NCBI RefSeq assembly: GCF_964340395.1
Contig: NC_135566.1
Location: 12,530,001-12,594,000, forward strand
Length of the DNA: 64,000 nucleotides
Reading direction: 5' to 3'
DNA from: Glandiceps talaboti
Taxonomy: Eukaryota > Hemichordata > Enteropneusta > Spengelidae
A program made the translations under genes and the position numbers. The notes beneath the pieces were generated by a model that did not search any database, was not told the DNA's origin, and saw only the letters and a list, made by a program, of their open reading frames with translations. Shown piece by piece: positions 13,733 to 38,800 of this stretch; position 1 is the stretch's first letter; each line of letters opens with the position of its first letter.

Positions 13733-13795
13733 ACCAGTGAATCTAAGTATTATAATCATTTGATGTAGATACCGTCAAATTGACAGAATACAAAT

Positions 13796-21842
<8,047 letters not shown>

Positions 21843-21870
21843 AATATTTTTAATATATATAGTGCCTGAC

Positions 21871-21876
21871 AATAAA
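21871..21876 (+). terminator. Candidate poly(A) signal of the GPCR gene
   Basis: AATAAA lies 29 bp after the GPCR stop codon, giving a very short 3' UTR. Another candidate is at about 22377. Confidence 0.45.
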
Positions 21877-24327
21877 AAAGAAGAAGATATTCGTGGATCA
21901 TAAAACCAAACGATGTGGATGGATCGATAGATTGGTTCTACCGATACTGTCAATCTGATTAAAATTTGATGTGGTGAAAGTGGCTAGATGTCTCTATTTC
22001 CATCGTTTTTTGTCATTTGTTTTGTTCCAAATGATCGCTGCCTTCCTTTCAATCATATTGGATACTGTCATAATAACATATCAAAAGTTGCATGCATCGT
22101 ATAATTGCTTTGCTGTGGTACTGGGTAAGGAAGGTGTTGATCCAGGATGATTTTTCGTTGCTCAAGTAACTTCGATGAAGTAATATTGTTGTTTTGACGG
22201 CATGAAAAACAACAACAACAACAAGACAATATATTGCATGCCGTTGTGTTCCTCCTTTATCACTCAATTGTAGTAGCGTTATTCCTAAATTGTGAGATGA
22301 CAGACCTGCGATTATTCCCTGTGATGCCCTTTGAGTTGTTTTAATAGAGAAAATGTAAATAGTTGTATTTATGCTAATAAATTATATTTATTGTTTTAAG
22401 ATACTAATAAAAATAATAGCTTGGATATTTTTGTCTTCTGCAATCGTACACATTAAATTACGTCAGTTTACGATACGATATGATGTGCTGTGAATAGTTC
22501 GTGTGTGTGTGTGGGGGGGGGGTGGGGGTGGGTGGGTTGAAACCTTGTGGTAATCTTGAACCTAATTTATATGAGAAACAAAGTATATACATAAATATAA
22601 ATATAGTATGAAATCACTGGTGAGATTAAAGTATAGGGTAACTGGTCTCTCTTACAGAGCTTTATAAATAGCTATACTATGGCTCTAGAGGGCGCAATTT
22701 ACAGTTACCCTGTTGTGTGCAGTTGACAAGCCACCCATGTATAAACTCGTGTTTCAATGGGAATGAAATAATAATACTCCAGTTACAGCTGGTGCAGGTT
22801 TTAAAGACAGTAATGTAATGATAGATCTATAGAAGTTTAATTTTGAGTATGAGTAGCACATTCACTAGTTTACTTCATATTGACCATAAATAAATAATAA
22901 CCGACAGAGTATGGTATGTATGGAGTTAACTGACAGAGTATGGTGTGTTGAGTCCTTTGCAAAATTTGTATTTTATAGTGATATGTCATTTTTGTGTTAG
23001 GATTTAAATATTTTATTTACACTCATATCACTATTCCAATCAGTAAATATCTCAATGAATGAACATTTGCCAATGGTATTTTAGCATAACTGTAAAAACA
23101 AACACTGGCATGTCTTGCCACATAAGAATTTCTGCTTTATATACCGTATATGACCTAGGGAAGTTGACAGTAACTTGCCGTCTTTGACTACATATTTATG
23201 TCACCCAAAACACTTTTAGACATTTGATTTCATACACAGTATGAGAGGTTTCTGCAGAATATCATAAATTGTAGATAAGTATAAAGTCGAAGGTTGCGTT
23301 ACACTGACGGCGCATCACATGACATATCTTACAGTGTATATTTCGATATGTACATAGCTATTAATATTACACACAGAGTGAGAGTGCAGATACATCAATT
23401 CAAGAAATCACATGACTACCCATCAATTAATATCATAAATGCAGCCACATTTATTTCTCCAAGCTTAGGGGTGAAAATCATTACAGTTTGATAATGCCTT
23501 GCAGTTCCTATTTACATCTCTTGTACACAGACTTGAAAAAATCACAACTAGATGGTCCTAGTATAAAGATGAGATAGCAAATTCTCATATCTGGAAAGTT
23601 CTGTGACCCATCACAACTAAGATACAACCTAATTCCAATGAAAAACATGGCAATGAGAAAGTCAGGTGACTTGAAAGTGTATTCTTGATTACTCGTCTTG
23701 GTGATGTCCGTATGGAACAATGTTGGAAAACTGTCATTTGAAATTTTAACCTTTCTTATAAACAACACTCACAGTGAGTGGTACTCCTAGGGACAGATGT
23801 TTGAAAGTTTCCAAATTATTGGTGCGGATGTTGTCTCTCAAATGGCATTGTTGAGTAAACTGTCATATCTGATATAGTTGTAAACTTGCCTGCCAATAAC
23901 ACTCACTGGTGGCATTGCTAGGGATATAGGTAATAAAGGGAGATAAAAGATATAAACACGGCTGAGTAATATTTAGCTGGGCATGCTGTGTCATGTGTTT
24001 GTCTCTATCAACATCAAATTACAAATTGCATCTGAGATTTCTAGCTTCAAAAAAACACAATAACCTACTTGCCACCAAGTCTGGAAGATTCAGGCATTTC
24101 TCCCATTTATATAATGCGCTCACTCACCCACAGGGGTAGCGAGTGTAATCACATACGTGGACTAACAGCTGAACCTTTCAGACTACTTGCTACATAGCCT
24201 GAAAGATCCAGTCGTTGTTTTCACTTATCTAAATATCCTCAACAATGAGTACAGAGTGGTTGCATAAACGGACCAACGACTGGATCGTTCAGAATACTTG
24301 CCACTATGCCTAAAAAATAGGGTGCTG
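21877..24327. other. Intergenic between GPCR and NDUFS8 3' ends (convergent genes)
   Basis: No coding exon seen. Contains a poly(G)/(GT) tract at about 22500-22535. A phrase AATAATACTCCAGTTACAGC at about 22769 recurs at about 37827. At 23760-24300 a loosely repeated segment shares ACTTGCC(A/T) and ACACTCAC motifs. Confidence 0.5.
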
Positions 24328-24333
24328 TTTATT
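24328..24333 (-). terminator. Candidate poly(A) signal of NDUFS8
   Basis: TTTATT on the plus strand reads AATAAA on the minus strand, 268 bp beyond the NDUFS8 stop codon. Confidence 0.4.
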
Positions 24334-24600
24334 TTACATTTCAACAAGAAAAACACTGAGAGTTTTGGTATCATCAGCTTTAATGATCACGAACCATGAA
24401 AACCTACAAGTGCATCTTAATTTAACTGGTCCCCCTAACGTACTGTAACTGCAGTTGTGTCTTTCATTCCTGCTGATGGTCTGAAATCTATTTACAAAAT
24501 AACTCTCCTTACAATGTCCCTTTAACAGAATTGTTTTATGGCTATTTGTAGAAAACAAAATATCACGCACAAAAACGTTCTCTTATCACACAACAGAAAC

Positions 24601-29267
<4,667 letters not shown>

Positions 29268-29715
29268 ATTGGTTTTCTTCGCAACAGAGGCTGTCGGGAC
29301 TTGGTCTAGACTCGGACTGGGTTCGCTAAATTCCGGACGCGTTTCGGCTCCAGCTGTATGCTGGCATGTCAATGAAATGGTATGTTTTACGTACACAAAA
29401 TTTCAATATATTTTACTCTTTACATGTAATTAATCGTCTTCTTTTTTCTATCAAGCTTAAGTAAGGAATAAACACAGTTATAATTACATAATAGCTACAC
29501 AAATTTGACATTTTGGCCTTCATGTGCATATGTAGAACAATAATGTGCTTACTATCACATGGGAAACTATAAAATATTTGTGTTGTTCCTTTGGCATGTA
29601 CGCATGCGTAGGATTTCGCGGGAATTTTTCAGTGCACGATCGAGCAGAGCTAGAGATCGAGTAGGTTCACGTACCAACACCAGTTTGAAACACGTAGCAA
29701 AAAATCGTCGAAGCC
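29268..29715. promoter_or_regulatory. Shared divergent promoter region of NDUFS8 and DCTPP1
   Basis: There are 448 bp between the two start codons, which point away from each other. There is no TATA box close to either ATG. TACGCATGCGTA (29599-29610) is a palindrome close to an NRF-1 site, and TTTCGCGGGAA (29614-29624) matches an E2F site; both lie about 90-117 bp upstream of the DCTPP1 ATG. Motif matches are seen; use in vivo is inferred. Confidence 0.55.
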
Positions 29716-32700
29716 ATGATGACAACAAATGCTGCATCGCCAGACGTTCCAGAGGCTAAGAAATGTAGAAGGGAAACTGAAATCAGGACGAATGGGACTG
29801 ATACGACCGAAACCGAGTTCAAATTCGCCGAAAGGCCAACGCTTGAACAAATGTGAGTGTCCTGAAGGCTTGTCAGTCTTGTGTTTACGTCTCCATTTAT
29901 TAAATGACAACATGCTTGACGCGCTTTCTCCTTTTTTCATCATCTGATTTTCGACTTAATCGTTTCGGCATTTGCTCTTTCAGACGACAGATGCAGAGTG
30001 AGTTTGCGAAGGAAAGGGATTTTAACAAATTTCACACGCCCAGGAATTTACTATTAGCAATGGTAGGTGATTTACATATCTCATTAAAGGTTGTTGTCAT
30101 TGCTTCACAGCACGCAATATTTAAACTTGAATAAGGTGCATTTTTGGGTCAAAGTAGTCTGTCGGCGCTTTAGTAGTGTAATGTGGCATATTCCATTCAT
30201 TGAGAGACTGAACGGAATGTACCGTAAACAGGCTGTAAGGTCAAATAAATAATAGTACAATTTCTACAAATGAACTATGATTTAGAAAGCCATGTCTGCA
30301 AACAGGCTGCCTGGGTTCACACATACATGGAGTTAATTATCGCCATTGTCACGTCATCAATATTTACAAGGCAAGCCATTGTTCTCCGGCTCCAAAGCCA
30401 TACTCAACACATATTGGTGTTTATATTAGGAATTATCGTTTGTTTCTTACAAGCAAAAAGATGTCAGGAATGATGTATACTATTCATGCAAAGCCTGGTG
30501 TTATTACAATTATTGTAATTCTGGAAATTTTCGATAAAGACTTAGTTTTGCTTATTTCACAGGAAAACTAAACTTAAGCGCAAAAATAAGTCGTGACTAA
30601 AATGCTTCTTGACTTGTACATGAACACAATGTACGGTACCACTACCAGTCTGGTAGATTGCAGATTGAAAAATCACAAAATTTTCAAGTAGCGAAAAATA
30701 ACTTGGTTTACAGCATTTGTCAACACATAACATATCCCAAACCCTAACCAAATCAAAATGTAGGAATTAGTTATAGTTTTACATAGCATTCAACTCAAAA
30801 TCACACTTTTATCACCTCCATGGCTATAATGCTTGATCTCTTGCATCTCATGACAGTCAGAGCATGGATATATTATTGATAATAGATCCATGGTCAGAGT
30901 CAGTCCACAGACTTGTCATTGTCTCATGGTCTCAAGCTACTTACTATTCAAGTCACAGGAACTTGAGATAGTGTTCTAAGACCGTGACAAGTCTCTGGGT
31001 TACATCAGACTGAATATTTTATTCTGATCTGAGATGAACTAAAGATCTTGAGGTAGAGACTCCGTTTGACATACTTCCTGAAATATTCTTCTTTTCTTCT
31101 TCTTCTTTACATTTCAGGTCGGTGAAGTGGGAGAAGTTGCTGAACTTTTGTAAGTGTTTGTTTGTTGTACAGGGTTTCTTTGCAATGAATGAAGTATCAC
31201 AAATTTCTTGATCTCAGTACCTTTGCTGAGTTCATCTCGCCCTACAACTCGATTCAGAGCTGTAAGTTTAGTATTAGCCTAGATTCATGGAGAATGGGAA
31301 TTTTGCATTTTGATTTTCCCATGATGGGGAAATAATGAATTGATGACACTGCAGCAGGGCTATTCCAAAACCCAGTAATGATTTTTTGACATTTGGGTCA
31401 AGATTTTGAAAAATTTTTTTAGTCATCTTCCAAAGCTGTTGGGTGAGATGACTTCGTAGTTGGCAAAAACTATCAGCTACTCCATAATATTTTAACAGAT
31501 ACTTTCTGAGTAATTGTTTAAAATATTGGTCTCATTCATAGATAGTACTGCCTGCTTTTCATGCTGTACCTAGTCTAGTTCCTGACAACTGTATTCTGAT
31601 TTTACATTACGTTATCTTCACACATTACGTCTAGTCAATGTTGTTACTCTCACACATAATTCTGTGCTCCCCCCTACAGCATTCATATAAATATGATGAC
31701 GTTGTTGCATCCCCACATGGTTTTAGTTTAATTAGACTGGAGGTGGGGTTCGGTTGGACATATCATATCAGTCCAGCTGTACCAATGAATATGAATGAGC
31801 AATGACGGCAGCCTGTCAATTTGTGATGGATTACTACTGACATGTGCCTTTTGCGATTCGTCCAGGGTGGAGTTAAACCACATTTAACGCCTAGAGTAAC
31901 GACATTGACTAGATGTATATGTGTGAAGATAATGTAGTGGATAATTGGAGTACAGTCATCAGGAACTAGACTATACTGTATCCAGCTATTTAAAATTAGA
32001 TACATCCCAGATGTGTGTATTTGTTTTCACCTTTCAATGTCATCATTATTATTATTATTAATCCAACCAAACTGCCATTTACCCTTTATTTACAGTCAGT
32101 GGAGAGGTGAAACAAAAGATGGTCTACCAGGTGCGTATCCAAGTCAAGTTTCTAGTGAAAATTACCACTTTTTTGATGTTTACATCAATTGCATAAAAAA
32201 GAAGGAAAATTTCTCAAGTTATTTTCCATTATTATTTGTAGAATCTCAAAATGGACCAGTCATATTACATGTGTAGGATTTCAGTGTTGACCACAGAAAA
32301 TCAGAAAGAATGTTAAACTTGTGTATTGTTGCATTACACTTGGATTTGTTTGTCATGTAAACCTATTAGGAATGTTTTCAATACATCTTTGGGTAGAACT
32401 AACTTTTCTAAAAAGTGCATATGGGAGGATCCAGAATTTCCTAATTAAATATTCTTACAATTTCAATGAAACATTTGACATCAGTTGAATGTGTGAAGCG
32501 TAGATGCTTTCTAATGATACAGGGAATTGGTCAGAATGGCCAGAATCTGCTGGTTTCAGCTTCTCTGTTGCCATTTGTTTCTGAATGGCTAAAGTCCTTG
32601 GGTAATATTTGAACGATTGTGCCCAATTCAACCAAGCTGTATAATTTGGGACCTGGTAGGATAGCAGTAAGGTAAAGTAGTGGTTGCTATGTGAATACTT

Positions 32701-33055
32701 TGATCCTGTGTGCTAATAGAGGCTGGAATGGATTATATGTTCCCCAGGAAGTTGAGGAGGTATAAAGGGCCATTATGCCATTATAGGTTCATACGTAATT
32801 AGTGTAAAGCGCTAAGGAAAAATGCTATATCAATCTTTGAATCTTAATTTCATTTTCTTCACAGATTGGTCAGAAAAAGACAGAACTCACCTGTCACAGG
32901 AACTAAGTGATGTTCTTATATACCTTGTAAGACTAGCCGAGAAATGTCACATAGACTTACCATCAGCAACGGTTGAGAAGATTGCATTGAACCACAAGAA
33001 ATACCCAGCAAGTAAAGTACACGGATCATGCAAGAAATACAACGAATATGATTGA
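29716..33055 (+). CDS. DCTPP1: dCTP pyrophosphatase 1 (all-alpha NTP-PPase, MazG-like), 157 aa, five exons
   Basis: Exons: 29716-29852, 29984-30062, 31118-31149, 32096-32130, 32865-33055. All borders are GT-AG and in frame. The family hydrolyses dCTP and modified dCTPs to the monophosphate plus pyrophosphate, keeping the nucleotide pool clean. Residues 1-40 are a variable tail. The fold starts at about PTLEQIRQ, followed by RDFNKFHTPRNLLLAM, GEVGEVAELFQW and QELSDVLIYL. The four metal ligands expected from the mouse enzyme correspond to E75, E78, E107 and D110, with the same 32-residue spacing. The C-terminal KKYPA motif is present. Human DCTPP1 is about 170 aa. There is an ATG-ATG start at 29716/29719; the first is chosen. 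It shares a promoter region with NDUFS8. Introns 3 and 4 carry a 403 bp transposon and a SINE-like repeat. Confidence 0.95.
31571..31973. mobile_element. TAGTC-ended foldback transposon, 403 bp, in DCTPP1 intron 3
   Basis: Left end TAGTCTAGTTCCTGAC; right end is its complement (AGGAACTAGACTA). The inverted repeat extends about 78 bp, including ATCTTCACACAT and TCTAGTCAATG. It is flanked by imperfect 9 bp repeats TGCTGTACC and TACTGTATC (7 of 9). No coding frame. The window's first 12 bases match its right end, and the 70 bp palindrome at 58465-58534 has related ends. Confidence 0.8.
32522..32821 (+). repeat. SINE-like dispersed repeat in DCTPP1 intron 4
   Basis: Contains GGTCAGAATGGCCAG (degenerate A-box region), the body TTTGTTTCTGAATGGCTAA shared with 41641-41672, and an end TGTAAAGCGCTAAGG typical of animal SINE/LINE tails. 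It ends just before the acceptor of exon 5. Confidence 0.55.
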
Positions 33056-33345
33056 TGGAATTTGTATAATATATGCACTCTCAAGAGAAGTGAACGTTTA
33101 TTGAATATAGTAATACCGTGATCTCGGAAACTGTTATGTTGTCAGTCTTTCTGTCAAACATCAGCATTCCCATCAGAGATTGTCTTAGTTAGCCCTGCTG
33201 AAGAATTTAGGGGTTTTTTTATACCCGACTTCCAGAGTGTTCTGAAGCAGCTATGTAAAGACATGAAAATAATATACAATGTAAACTTTTGATAACTAAC
33301 TCTTCTGTTGTGAATATTGATAGCAGCAGAAACAGTATACATTCT

Positions 33346-33530
33346 AGGACAATACAATATAGTTACTTTGGAACGGTAAATTGGAAACGAATGTGACATT
33401 TCGATTCGTCTACTACGGACCTTGATCACGCAATGATTTAATTTTTCAGCGTTGTTTCTCTCTGAAGTGGCGGATCGAAACGTCTCATTCAGTTCCAATT
33501 TACCATTTCAAAGTAACTATATTATATTGT
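33346..33530. mobile_element. Mariner-like MITE with about 41 bp inverted repeats
   Basis: Ends GGACAATACAATATAGTTAC and its near-complement (TATATTATATTGTCC), about 41 bp with 3 mismatches, flanked by TA on both sides. The TA target fits Tc1/mariner or a similar superfamily. It has no coding capacity and lies about 290 bp after the DCTPP1 stop. Confidence 0.7.
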
Positions 33531-35134
33531 CCTATTGATTCTCGGAACCATGAACAATATATTCTCCAGTATACATCCTTATAATTAGAATAATGTTCAT
33601 TGATACAAAACCAGATTACTTTTTGTTCATGCCTTCCTGAGGACAAATTGACTGACATCACTAGATGACAGTGTGGTGAACAGCTCAGTCATGTCTGAGA
33701 CAGTTTTTTTCACCACACTGACTGGATGATGACTTTATAATTATCATATTATTTTTGCTGAAAAATATGTATTAAAAAGCTTAAACTTTGAAGCTAAAAA
33801 AACAAAACTAAAGAAAATTTTTTTCATAAAATAACATCACTTTAGTTTATGCATATTTTTATATCAATGCAAATAGACTACTGACGTTAGTTGTTTACAT
33901 TTGATTGTTTGATTACATTACATATGCATTTTTTTCATTATTGTTTTACACTGGAGTAGTACATCATTTCAATTTCAGTTCATTTCAGTCACAAATGATC
34001 CTTTGTTCTAGGATTTCCAGTTTGCTACTGTACAGTGTTTTAGCTAAGGGTGATAAGTAGGTAAAATCTACTGGGGTTCCCCATGTCATTTTACCAGGGT
34101 TCCCTTACAAAGTTATGGTAGATTCTATTAGAAGAAGCTCAAATACTTTTATGCCTTTCCCTCTCTCTCTGTTACCAGGGTTCCAAAAACCTTAACAAAA
34201 AACACTGCTCTAGACATGGTCACATAATTATATTACTAAAGATCTAAAATGATCAGTATTGTTGTTGCTTGAGACAGTAGAGGTTTTCTGTATACAGCAT
34301 TATAACTAGTGATAATGTTGTTATTGATATGAAACTCTTGCTTGCCTAGAATCCAGATAAATGTGGATTTTGTACTTTCATTTCCCCATGCTTGGTGATG
34401 GGGGGAAATAACGAATTCAAAACTCCCATTCACATGGATGATTGCAGGCTAGAATAGTTCATTCTGTGTTTACAATTGTACATATGCTATTTAACACAGC
34501 ATGAATGGTAGTGTTACATTTTTGATGCACAATCAGAATACTTGTATAAAACGTTTTAAATATATTTTTCATAAATTACACAACATTCTATATGCTTTTG
34601 TGTCAAGTTCTATTTTTTGTAGTTACCTAAGAATATGAATCAAAGCCGTTTTTGATCCATCTGTTGTTATTTTGTGTTGATCAAACAGACTACCTGCTTG
34701 TGTTGTAACATTTGTTGTTTTTCACCACTTCATTAGAAAAGTATCCATGATTTTCCAAGTGTCACTTCAGTAATTTGATAGAGCTTTCATTTTTGTTTTA
34801 TTTGTAATTGATACCTTCACAATGAAATATTGTTTCGAATTGGTGCTAGTTTTAATTCAAGATTTTTACTGGAGGCAGCTTGCTTTCAAAATAACCATTT
34901 TTTATATGTCTACTTACTAATTTTACAGATTTTGAAAAGGTAGAGTTTGGTGACCCCTAAAAATAATTTTTGACTGAAAGATTACTTGCATCCATCACTA
35001 AAAACCTGTGTAGTTGTACACCATTCCCTTTCACATACTTTGCATAGCATTGCACTTTGTCAAAACTTGGCATTACAAGTCATGTTACAGAATAAATATG
35101 TTAAAACCACTGAATTCATTGGACTGGTCTCTAA

Positions 35135-35140
<6 letters not shown>

Positions 35141-35172
<32 letters not shown>
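35141..35172. repeat. (GT)n microsatellite
   Basis: About 16 GT units in intergenic DNA. Confidence 0.93.
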
Positions 35173-35175
<3 letters not shown>

Positions 35176-35230
35176 CATGAATTTCTCTCTCTAAATATGG
35201 TAAGAATTATTAGCAGCCTCTGCAGCAAGT

Positions 35231-35600
35231 AAGACAAAAAACAATTTTTCGTTCCGTTTACCTGACCCCCCTCCCCACCTAGTATTTCACTACCAACCCT
35301 AAACTGTTTTTTTTACGTATTTGAGAAAAAAAAACATTAAAATCGCAAAAATTGTAAAGTCTTGCGAGAAATGGTGGATGTGAAAACTGACATCAACTTA
35401 AAAAGACTATAAAACTTTCAATCTAATGGCTGTACATCTGATGGGAAGAAACCAATAATAACACAGAGACCATACATGGAAAACAACGGAAAACACAACT
35501 ACCTGAACTTGACTCACGCATGAAAAAAATTCAAACAAATCTACATACCCTACCTATCCTACAATTGAGCTAATCGGAACCACATATTTTTTTAAGGCCT
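35231..35600 (-). mobile_element. AGGCCT-family repeat, copy 1 (minus orientation)
   Basis: The reverse complement contains the family blocks GATTxxAGCTCAATTGTAGGATAGG near one end and GGTCAGGTAAACGGAACGAA near the other, and ends TTTTTTTAAGGCCT. Related copies on the plus strand are at 50290-50579 and 54975-55361. Non-coding. Confidence 0.6.
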
Positions 35601-35857
35601 AGTTTATCAAGGGAAGGAAAAGATTTCAACGTCAGAGCAACTTCTCATGTTTGTTAGCACGCCCTCTATAGATTAATAGTATGTACCCAAGTACAGTTGA
35701 AAAACGTTACAACTCGTAACTTTCGAGAGAAAATGTTTTCTAAAAAATACATGTTAGAAAAATTACTTGCCCTGTATGCCATTTTCATGGTTTTTACGTT
35801 CAAGAAATTCACGGAACGGATTGCTATGAAACCAGGGTCAAAGGTTAAAGAAGCAAT

Positions 35858-38800
35858 ATGGCGTCCGATGGGGATGGATTCACAGTTGTCCGTCGAAAGA
35901 AAGGCAAAAGCAAGACAAAGGTAACACGTTTGAAAAACACTGAACTGGTGACATCAGCAAAACATGACAGACCTTCTGTTGAAGATGTAATTGATGTGGA
36001 AAATGTTAAACGTAGAATTGACGAGTGTAGGTAAGCACGACATGTTGACTTCTTGAAGTACATGTCACTCTTGTTCTGAAAAAGTTCGTAGCAGACGAAA
36101 TTTTCTCCCATCGACGTAACCAACTAGTGCAGTCGATGCTCACCGTGCTGTCATGAGTATTTAGGTTCTAACTGTTGACCTTGAAAAGCATGGAACAACA
36201 GTCAAATTGAAATCATCTCACTGATTAACGTCGTCTCATTCCAAACAGAAACATGTATAACTTAGTTTGCAGACGGTGCACGCGTTTTGGAGAAGGAAGG
36301 GACGACTTACTCCGTATGCAAGCAGGACTAGCTCGAGTAATGATAATGGGCTATAGTTTGTCAGTTTTACCAAGTCCACTCAGACCTTGTTTGGTGGACA
36401 GAGGGTACACCAAAGGGGAAACGAGCTTTATGTGTTAAGTTTTTTGCTATATTTTGGCATTTTCCAATATTATGTTATTTTGATATGCCTGCAGGATATG
36501 AAGGAGAGTAGATGTTAAAGTACTTTAGACTACCCTCCATAAATGAACATTTTAATCTTATTTGCTTTTCAGAGCAGAAGTTGAACTGAGTGATTTTTAT
36601 GACAGTTTCAAAAGTAAGTAGGAATTGTATTTTCATATGTTTTTTATAATCCAAAAATTCTTCTTTGATCTCATTATCAATACCTATGTCCATATCACTT
36701 CAGTTATTCTTGATGTTTAATGCGAAATATCACTTTTGATAAACATCGTGATCACACTAAACATCATCAGAACATGTCTTTTTGATTGGACAATATATAG
36801 AATATTTAAAAACTGATAAAATGTAGTGTTTTACATTGGTATTCTTTACAGGAACTATGCAGTGTGCCCTTTTATCTAGCAATTTAGGAAAGACTTGCCA
36901 GGATCAAAGTGTCGTAACTTCTGCTGAAAAATCTTTGGATTCTGATAAAAAATATGTCAAAGATTGTGGTGATTATGATAAAGAATCGTGTGAACTATCA
37001 ACAACAACCAGGAGGACTGCTGTGGATGAATTCCATCTACCTAGTCTGCATTCTGGTTGTAATGATATTGATACAAATGAAAACTTTCATGTTATCGATA
37101 TCATTTGTTATGGACTTGGTAATTTCTCCACATGTCCCATAGCAAGATACCAGTTGGTATTCCTAACTTTGTTGAAAACAATCTTGCAGGTAAGTGATGA
37201 ATTGTTTTATTGTGTTATTTATTGTTTGGTTAGACCTGAAACCCATGAGAGAAAAAAAAGATAAAAAGGACTCAGATACTATGATCTAACATGATCTAAC
37301 ATATCTGAAAAGACCAAACAAGCAAACAAACAAAATCCAGTGCTAATGAAGAATCAATAAAGAATATGTCTATTATTACCTACACTGGAGATAATTATGG
37401 TATAGTATATGAAGTCAGGTACATGTTTTAGTCAATACTGTTGCATTGTAAAACAATTTTGAAATTCTTAGATTAGCATGAAACTGGTTTGTATATCCTT
37501 ATTATAAGCTTCACTAACTGCAACTGAAACATTTTTTAAAACTGTTTTGTTAGATGTAATGACTTAATCCTAATATATTGTACACCCTGACCAATATTGA
37601 ATCACCTGGAGGTAAACATATTTGTGTAGCAGTACACATAATAAGGTGTTTTATATCCAATCAAATTAATTTTTGGATCTGCATGCAAAAATCAGCACCC
37701 AATGAATCGTGATTTCAACTTATTATCATACTACTTATAGATAAAATAGACCACTAATTGACATATACAAGGTCTAATTATTGACATTTTCAGTGAGTAT
37801 ATTGTTGGTTTTCTGATCAAAAAAATAATACTCCAGTTACAGCTGGTGCCGGTTTAGGCAAGTGTTTTAGTCCATTCCTCATATTGTAGAAGGAAAATGA
37901 GTGGGTTTTTGTGGGTTGTGTATTTTAACATATACTGTACACAACATTCTATATGTTTATTACCTGCACAGATACCTGGCAAGTGTTATTGTTATGATCC
38001 TAGATCTACCTCACAGGAAAATGATATCCTTAGAAAAATGGGATTTGTTTGCATTGAGGACAATGAGGTATGTAGGAAAAATTTTATACGTGGCAACTTT
38101 TTGTACAAAACTGAATGTGCCATACAATAGTTGCACCACTGCACATACATTCTAGTGTTATTTGTACTGCAGTGCAATGTCAAACATTATACTAGTATGT
38201 TTATGGCACAAGTTGAGAGATCTGATTGGCCTAGACATTAACTAGCATGTCTAATGTGAGTGATAATGAACAGTTGGCACACGTCCAAGTTTTCATGTTT
38301 ACAAATTACTTCGGCTTGACATTCAGTTTTTGTCGTCTGCTCCGAAAATCGCAGTCTGCTCAGTCTGCAGTGATAGTGAACTCCTGTGGATTGTCAGAGG
38401 AAGATTTTCTCAGTGAGAGAATAGTTTATGGGAAATTATGAAGGAAATTTTGAAAGCAGCCGATTTATCGCGTATTTGTACAAATCACCGCCTACTACTA
38501 AGGTCAAGGCATGCGCGGTTTTGTCGACTCGGCAGCTGCAAAAGTTGAAACAGGTACATACATGTACGTGTAATGTCATAAACAGAAGCGAGTGTAAGAG
38601 CTTACATTGACTGACTTACCATTATTCAAATAAGAAATTTGTCTGGGATCCTGTCCTAGCATATCAGTCATCAATCCGCGTGGGAAATTCCGAAACCCAA
38701 AATTCTAAAGACATAACTCCCGTAAATATATGTAATTAACCTGCTGCGATGTCTATCTCCTCACACGTCTTGCCACCAAGTTGCGAAGCATGCCATATAC

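Larger units (their letters stand above)
33056..35857. other. DCTPP1 3' flank and SRRD upstream region
   Basis: No exon recognised. Contains a 185 bp inverted-repeat element at 33346-33530, a CAGTGTTTT-ended repeat at about 34038-34207, (GT)n at 35141-35172, and a minus-oriented AGGCCT-family repeat at about 35231-35600. Confidence 0.55.

Noticed and set aside
36253-36438. Plus-strand 61-codon frame in SRRD intron 1
   Set aside because: Covers the degenerate MITE and has no SRRD similarity; the exon 1 to exon 2 junction closes without it.
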